From Propionibacteriaceae bacterium (GTDB lineage Bacteria; Actinomycetota; Actinomycetes; Propionibacteriales; Propionibacteriaceae), in contig JAICEV010000117.1 of NCBI GenBank assembly GCA_025923975.1, forward strand, positions 1-9,177: a stretch of DNA of 9,177 bases, in the 5' to 3' direction. The notes under the pieces are model-generated. The model ran no database searches and had not been told where the DNA came from. It was given only the letters and a program-made list of their open reading frames with translations. The stretch's first letter is position 1. The number at the start of each line of letters is the position of its first letter. Shown one piece after another: positions 4,745 to 9,177 of the stretch. The position numbers and the translations under genes are program-made.

Positions 4745-6901
4745 CTATTCCCCGACGGTCGCCACCTTGGCTGCCGCGTCCGGACCCTTCTCTAGCAGGA
4801 CCTCGAAGGCTTCAGCTCCACCGAGAACCGGAACCTTCAGTTCCACGGCCTTGTCGTACTTGGAGCCCGGGGACTCGCCGACGACGACGAAGCTGGTCTT
4901 CTTGGAGACTGAGCCAGCGACCTTTCCCCCGCGTGACGTGATCGCCTCTACTGCCGAGTCACGGGTGTAACCCTCGACGGAGCCGGTGACGACGACCGAC
5001 AGCCCCGCGAGGGTCTGCTCCCGCGTGGCCTTGGGCTCGCTCCGCATCACACAGCCAGCGGCCTTCCATTTGTCGACGATCTCGCGGTGCCAGGGTTCGG
5101 CAAACCAGTCGACGATTGCAGTTACCAGCGTCGGTCCGATGCCCTCCACGTCTGCAAGCTGCTCCGGGGTGGCGTTCGCCAGAGCGTCGATGTCGCCGAA
5201 GGCGGCTGCAACGTCGGGTGCTACGCCCTTGCCGATGTGCCGGATCGACAATGCGACCAAGAACTTGTCCAACGGCCGGGCTTTCGCCGCCTCGAGGTTG
5301 GCCAGCAGTTTTACTCCGTTTGCCGAGAGGGCGCCGGACTTCGTCGTGAAGAAGTCGGTCTTCTTGAGCTTGTCCTCGGTCAGGCTGAACAAGTCACCCT
5401 CATCGATGAGCAGGCCGGCATCGAGCAAGGCCTGCGCCGACTGATAGCCCAGCACTTCAATGTCCAGCGCCTCACGACTGGCGACGTGGAACAACCGCTC
5501 TCGCAGCTGGGCCGGACACGAGCGAGTGTTGGGACAACGCAGATCGGCGTCCCCTTCCTTCTCCGGCCGCAACTCGGTACCGCAGGCCGGGCAGTGAGTG
5601 GGCATCACGAATGCGCGCTCGGTGCCGTCGCGCAGATCGACCACGGGACCGACGATCTCTGGAATCACGTCGCCGGCCTTGCGCAGCACCACGGTGTCGC
5701 CGATGAGGACCCCTTTACGGATGACCTCGCTGGCGTTGTGCAGCGTCGCCATCCCCACGGTCGATCCGGCGACCTGGACCGGTTCCATGATCGCGTAGGG
5801 GGTCACTCGGCCGGTCCGCCCGACATTGACGTCGATGTCGAGAAGCTTGGTGGTCACCTCTTCTGGCGGATATTTGTACGCGATCGCCCAGCGGGGCGCA
5901 CGGGATGTGGAGCCGAGCTGATCTTGTACCGCCCGCTCGTCCAGCTTCACGACGACGCCGTCGATCTCGTGCTCCACCGAATGCCGATGCTCGCCGAAGT
6001 GCTGGATGTATGACCAGACCTCGGTTAGGTTCCGCGCCAATTTGCGGTACGGGCTCACTGGCAGGCCCCAGCGATCCATAGCCGCGTACGCGTCAGAGAG
6101 CCGATCGGCAGTGAAGCCTTCGAGCGCCCCAATGCCGTGGCAGATGAAGCCGAGACTGCGAGAGGCGGTGATCTTCGGATCCTTCTGTCGCAGCGAACCG
6201 GCTGCTGCGTTGCGGGGATTGGCAAACGGCGCTTTTCCGCCCAGAACAAGTGACTCGTTGAGAGCGGTGAAGTCGGCCACCGCAAAGAAGACCTCGCCGC
6301 GTACCTCGAGTGTTTCCGGAACGTCGTCGCCGGACAATCGGTGCGGGATCAGCCGGACCGTCTTGACGTTGGCGGTGACGTCCTCCCCCACTCGTCCGTC
6401 ACCGCGGGTTGCGGCGCGCACCAGCCGCCCGCTTTGATACACCAGATCGATCGCCAGGCCGTCGACTTTCAGCTCACAGAGGTATCCGGACTGCTCGAGT
6501 CGCTTTTCGCCGAGCTCGCGAATCGCCCGCTGTGCCCAACGCTCCAGCTCATCGCGGGTGAATGCGTTGTCCAGGCTCATCAAACGTTGCAGGTGCTCGA
6601 CCGCAGCGAACGTGGTCGACGGCGGAGGGCCGACCTGCTGGGTCGGCGAGTCCGGCGTACGAAGTGCGGGGAACGCATCTTCAAGTTCGGTGAGCTGGCG
6701 CAGCAGAGAGTCGAAATCGCCGTCGGAGATAGTCGGCGCATCAAGCACGTAGTAGCGCCACCGCGCGTCGTTCACCCGCTCGCTGAGATCGGCGTGTCGC
6801 TGACTTGCTTTCGCCAAGGACTCCGAAAGCTCGATTTCTCCACCGCATTCCGGCTCAGTCTCTCCCTCGTCTGCCGGCAAGGAGAAGGTCTCTTTCGCCA
6901 C
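4745..6901 (-). CDS. ligA: NAD-dependent DNA ligase LigA
   Basis: Seals nicks in duplex DNA during replication and repair, using NAD+ to form a ligase-AMP intermediate. The protein has 718 residues, slightly longer than usual because of an acidic N-terminal extension of about 25 residues. Domain Ia carries ARWRYYVLDAPTISDGDFD (residues 46-64), the NMN-binding region. The adenylated lysine is K145 in CELKVDGLAIDL, and NVGRTGRVTPYA marks the OB-fold. Four zinc cysteines are C437, C440, C456 and C462. A helix-hairpin-helix region (for example ATPEQLADVEGIGPTLV) follows, and a BRCT domain occupies roughly 628-706 (VVVTGSVEGYTRDSA). All expected parts are intact. The GTG start lies 6 nt after a TANNNT element with no ribosome site, suggesting a leaderless mRNA. 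Its usual upstream neighbour, the MetE-like gene, is separated from it here by a divergent peptidase gene. Confidence 0.98.
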   Translation of the reverse strand: MAKETFSLPADEGETEPECGGEIELSESLAKASQRHADLSERVNDARWRYYVLDAPTISDGDFDSLLRQLTELEDAFPALRTPDSPTQQVGPPPSTTFAAVEHLQRLMSLDNAFTRDELERWAQRAIRELGEKRLEQSGYLCELKVDGLAIDLVYQSGRLVRAATRGDGRVGEDVTANVKTVRLIPHRLSGDDVPETLEVRGEVFFAVADFTALNESLVLGGKAPFANPRNAAAGSLRQKDPKITASRSLGFICHGIGALEGFTADRLSDAYAAMDRWGLPVSPYRKLARNLTEVWSYIQHFGEHRHSVEHEIDGVVVKLDERAVQDQLGSTSRAPRWAIAYKYPPEEVTTKLLDIDVNVGRTGRVTPYAIMEPVQVAGSTVGMATLHNASEVIRKGVLIGDTVVLRKAGDVIPEIVGPVVDLRDGTERAFVMPTHCPACGTELRPEKEGDADLRCPNTRSCPAQLRERLFHVASREALDIEVLGYQSAQALLDAGLLIDEGDLFSLTEDKLKKTDFFTTKSGALSANGVKLLANLEAAKARPLDKFLVALSIRHIGKGVAPDVAAAFGDIDALANATPEQLADVEGIGPTLVTAIVDWFAEPWHREIVDKWKAAGCVMRSEPKATREQTLAGLSVVVTGSVEGYTRDSAVEAITSRGGKVAGSVSKKTSFVVVGESPGSKYDKAVELKVPVLGGAEAFEVLLEKGPDAAAKVATVGE

Positions 6902-6907
6902 CCACGC

Positions 6908-6913
6908 ACATTA
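6908..6913 (-). promoter_or_regulatory. -10 element (TAATGT) of ligA, probably leaderless
   Basis: On the - strand TAATGT is followed by GCGTGG (6 nt) and then the GTG start at 6901. This is the best -10 match in the 169-bp gap between ligA and the peptidase gene. The region at -35 (about 6931-6937) shows no TTGACA-like hexamer. Confidence 0.5.
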
Positions 6914-7059
6914 ACGCCTGCCGCCGACAGCCGTGCCGAGGTCAGTTTCAGGCCAATTTGGACCGGCGGCAGAAATAACGATGCAATAACGCGTGCCTCG
7001 CGCGTCGCTCCGCTCAAGCTGTTAGCGTCTGGCGCGTCCGTCTCTCCAACGCTCCCTTC

Positions 7060-7065
7060 AAGGAG
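7060..7065 (+). promoter_or_regulatory. Ribosome binding site AAGGAG fixing the peptidase start
   Basis: AAGGAG lies 5 nt before ATG 7071. It is the strongest Shine-Dalgarno match in the window and decides between ATG 7071 and the overlapping GTG 7065. This gene therefore appears to be translated from a leadered mRNA, unlike ligA next to it. Confidence 0.7.
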
Positions 7066-7070
7066 TGTCG

Positions 7071-8531
7071 ATGCCCGCTGCGCAGCCTTCCATGACCGCC
7101 TTCGCCCTACGCCCGCGCCTCTCGGCGATGGCAGCGATGAGCGCTGTTGGACTCGGTCTGCTGATTGCGCCGGCTGGGATTGCAACCGCCGATCCAGCCA
7201 AATCCACCACAACCTCAACCAGCTCGCGACAAGCCCCTGACTCGCTGTTTCCCGAAGTGGGCAGCAGCCGCTACAACGTCAAGCACTATGCGATCAAGCT
7301 GAGCTACCAGACTTCCGGAGAGATCAAGGCGAAAACGACTGTGATCGCCAAGACGAAGAAGCCGTTGAAGTCGTTCTCGCTTGACCTTGAAGGACTCACC
7401 GTCGACGCAGTGAAGGTCAACGGAGACAGAGCCGATTTCTCACGGCGCGACAACAAGTTGATCATCAAATCTTCGAAGGTCTTGGACGGCCGCTTCTCGG
7501 TCACGATCAAGTACCACGGAAAGCCGGTCACACACATCGACCCCGATGGCGCCAAAGACGGCTGGATACCGACCGCCGACGGCGGTGTGGTCGTGCTCAG
7601 CGAACCGGTCGGAGCCATGACGTGGTTCCCTAACAACAACACCCCACGCGACAAGGCGACCTTCGACATGAAGATCACCGTTCCGGCCAAGCTAGAGGCG
7701 GCCGGCAGCGGTGACCTACGGAGCGTCCGGAAGCATGATGGCCTGGAGACCTGGCGATGGGTGCAGCCCAAGCAGCAGGCGACCTACCTGGCAATGATCG
7801 CGATCGACAACTTTGACGTGTATCGCTCGACGATGACCACAACGACCGGACGCAAGCTGCCGATCTGGAGCTTCATCGAGCCGGAGCTCGGTACCCAGGC
7901 GACCGCCCGGGCGCTTATTCCGAAAGCGATCCGCTATATGGAGCGGAGGTTTGGAGCTTACCCATTCAACAGTGCTGGGATCGTGGTCAAGGACAGTGAT
8001 GTCGACTACGCCCTGGAGACCCAGAACCGGCCTGTCTTCGACATTGACGAAGGGGAGACGGTCAGGGAGTTGACCAACGTTCACGAGTGGGCTCATCAGT
8101 GGTATGGCAACTCGGTCACGCTGAGCGACTGGGGTGACATCTGGCTCAACGAAGGCTTCGCAACGTATGCAGAGTGGCTTTGGACTGCCTCCCATGGCGG
8201 GCAGAGTACCGCCGAACGGTTACAAACCGAGTACGACGCCAACCCCGCCGACGACGAACTGTGGTCACCGGCGCCGGCAGACTTCAGTAATCCAGCGGAC
8301 CTGTTCGGTTCGCAGGGGTATCTGCGCGGCGCCATGACCCTGGAGGTTTTGCAGCAAGAGGTCGGGTCGCGGGACTTCTTCGTCATCCTGCGTCGTTGGG
8401 CACAGGACAACGAATACGGGAATGTTTCTACACGTGAGTTCATCGCCCTATCCGAGCGCGTGTCGGGAGAGGACTTGGATGCCCTCTTCCAGGCGTGGCT
8501 CTTTACGGTGGGGAAACCTGCGCTCAGCTAG
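7071..8531 (+). CDS. Secreted M1-family zinc metallopeptidase
   Basis: An exported peptidase of 486 residues. ATG 7071 is chosen because AAGGAG (7060-7065) lies 5 nt upstream; the GTG at 7065 would overlap that site. Residues 1-42 form a Sec-type signal peptide: basic n-region (LRPRLS), hydrophobic core (MSAVGLGLLIAPAG) and likely cleavage after ATA, before DPAK, followed by a Ser/Thr-rich linker. The N-terminal beta domain (about 58-260) begins SSRYNVKHYAIKLSY, typical of M1. The active site is HEWAH (H338, E339, H342) with the third zinc ligand E361 exactly 18 residues later in WLNEGFATYAEW. The exopeptidase loop, usually GxMEN, reads YALET (313-317) followed by QNRP. GYLRGAMTLEVL downstream probably holds the catalytic tyrosine. 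The protein ends soon after the catalytic domain, without the large C-terminal domain of PepN. Substrate is unknown. Confidence 0.93.
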   Translation: MPAAQPSMTAFALRPRLSAMAAMSAVGLGLLIAPAGIATADPAKSTTTSTSSRQAPDSLFPEVGSSRYNVKHYAIKLSYQTSGEIKAKTTVIAKTKKPLKSFSLDLEGLTVDAVKVNGDRADFSRRDNKLIIKSSKVLDGRFSVTIKYHGKPVTHIDPDGAKDGWIPTADGGVVVLSEPVGAMTWFPNNNTPRDKATFDMKITVPAKLEAAGSGDLRSVRKHDGLETWRWVQPKQQATYLAMIAIDNFDVYRSTMTTTTGRKLPIWSFIEPELGTQATARALIPKAIRYMERRFGAYPFNSAGIVVKDSDVDYALETQNRPVFDIDEGETVRELTNVHEWAHQWYGNSVTLSDWGDIWLNEGFATYAEWLWTASHGGQSTAERLQTEYDANPADDELWSPAPADFSNPADLFGSQGYLRGAMTLEVLQQEVGSRDFFVILRRWAQDNEYGNVSTREFIALSERVSGEDLDALFQAWLFTVGKPALS

Positions 8532-9177
8532 TCCGCAAGCTGCTCGGTGACGATCTGCGCCGCGGAACGCAGCGTTCGAAGCGCGTGCACCGCGGCGTCC
8601 CGGGTCGCTGAGGCCAGGCCGCAGGCTGGCGTGATCACGATGCGAGCCGCAATCGGCGGCTCCAGGCCGAGATCACGAAGCGGACCGAGCACGCGGCGGG
8701 CTACTTGATCGGGGCCGAGTTGATTAAGAGTGGGCGTACGGTTGGTCGGCAACGCCCCCATGCCGATCCACTGTCCCGCTTCGAGGGTTGCTCCGACGGC
8801 GTCCCAATCCGTACTGGACAGCTGGTCGAAATCCAGGAGCACACCGGAGACGCCGGCTAAGCGGAGCAGTTCGATGGGCGGGTCCGCCGCACAGCAATGC
8901 ACCGCAATGGGAGTCGGCGCCAGCCGCTCACGGGTGTGGATGATGGCGCCGCTGACCTCGGGAGGCTCGATGGCGCGATGCCGCGAGAAGCCGCTCGCAT
9001 TGGCAATTGTGCCGGCGAGCACCGCTGGGAGCATCGGCTCGTCGAGCTGGATCAACGGCTCGATATCCGGCAGCCGCCGTACTAGCTCGGCAACGAGCTG
9101 GGCCGTTCCCTCTGCAAGTGACTGGCTGAGATCGCGCCGCGCTCCGGAATCGGCAAGCACACGATCACCGCGTGGGC
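8528..9177 (-). CDS. Cobalamin-independent methionine synthase (MetE)-like protein, C-terminal part; N-terminus outside window
   Basis: The frame is open to the right edge (PRGDRVLADSGARRDLSQSL), so the start lies beyond 9177; GTG 9160 is internal. The 215 visible residues match the C-terminal part of the short actinobacterial proteins related to the MetE catalytic barrel (COG0620; Rv3015c-like, about 340 residues). PLIQLDEPMLPAVLAG is the conserved QxDEP strand. VHCCA supplies an H-x-C zinc pair (codons at 8897-8899 and 8891-8893), and VITPACGLAS supplies the last cysteine (8621-8623). Where MetE has its third ligand, a glutamate, this protein has LLDFDQL, so the metal site may differ. Full MetE uses a second N-terminal barrel to bind methyl-tetrahydrofolate; short forms lack it, so the methyl donor and even methionine synthesis are uncertain. 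Its stop codon overlaps that of the peptidase gene. Confidence 0.85.
   Translation of the reverse strand, partial: PRGDRVLADSGARRDLSQSLAEGTAQLVAELVRRLPDIEPLIQLDEPMLPAVLAGTIANASGFSRHRAIEPPEVSGAIIHTRERLAPTPIAVHCCAADPPIELLRLAGVSGVLLDFDQLSSTDWDAVGATLEAGQWIGMGALPTNRTPTLNQLGPDQVARRVLGPLRDLGLEPPIAARIVITPACGLASATRDAAVHALRTLRSAAQIVTEQLAD

Noticed and set aside
5087..6013. 308-codon + strand open frame opposite ligA
   Set aside because: It lies wholly within the intact ligA gene on the other strand and its translation has no recognisable domain; high-GC genes commonly leave such antisense frames open.
6958..6990. TTGGAC at 6958 and repeated ATAACG (6975-6980, 6985-6990) as the peptidase promoter
   Set aside because: The spacing from TTGGAC to any -10-like hexamer is wrong (12 or over 19 nt), and a six-base repeat alone is too weak to call an operator.
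6341..7240. 299-codon + strand open frame across the ligA start
   Set aside because: Antisense to ligA, running out of frame into the peptidase gene; composition is arginine-rich and shadow-like.

Overview
The window comes from a high-GC Gram-positive bacterium, almost certainly an actinomycete. The evidence is GC-rich codon use, frequent GTG starts, apparently leaderless promoters, and a block of genes in the order methionine-synthase-like protein, NAD-dependent DNA ligase LigA, ACT-domain protein. Mycobacteria keep the same order (Rv3015c, ligA, Rv3013). No phage, IS element, CRISPR array, tRNA or rRNA was seen.

Left part (1-2640): a broken ureohydrolase gene on the + strand carries three frameshifts but an otherwise well-preserved sequence. 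Its N-terminal extension and signature motifs fit the Ni-dependent guanidine hydrolase (GdmH) branch better than true agmatinases. It faces a DUF1015-family gene on the - strand. Middle (2640-4400): an ACT-domain protein, a VTT/DedA-like membrane protein and an 86-residue single-span membrane protein all lie on the + strand. Between the two membrane genes is an array of 51-bp repeats ordered A-B-spacer-A-B. From 4469 to 4713 lies the remnant of a P-loop ATPase that has lost its middle and picked up a frameshift.

Right part (4745-9177): ligA is on the - strand. A secreted M1-family metallopeptidase lies divergent to it on the + strand, followed by the C-terminal part of a MetE-like protein on the - strand that runs off the window edge. 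The peptidase gene sits inside what is usually a co-directional methionine-synthase-like/ligA pair, and its stop codon overlaps that of the MetE-like gene in a shared CTAG.

The genes do not form one pathway. The window is a conserved housekeeping neighbourhood that has been remodelled by insertion, gene decay and repeat expansion. The points most worth following are the two pseudogenes, the higher-order 51-bp repeat, the repeated arrangement of TANNNT + 6 nt + GTG at three genes, and the variant GxMEN motif of the peptidase. I see no convincing new multi-gene system.
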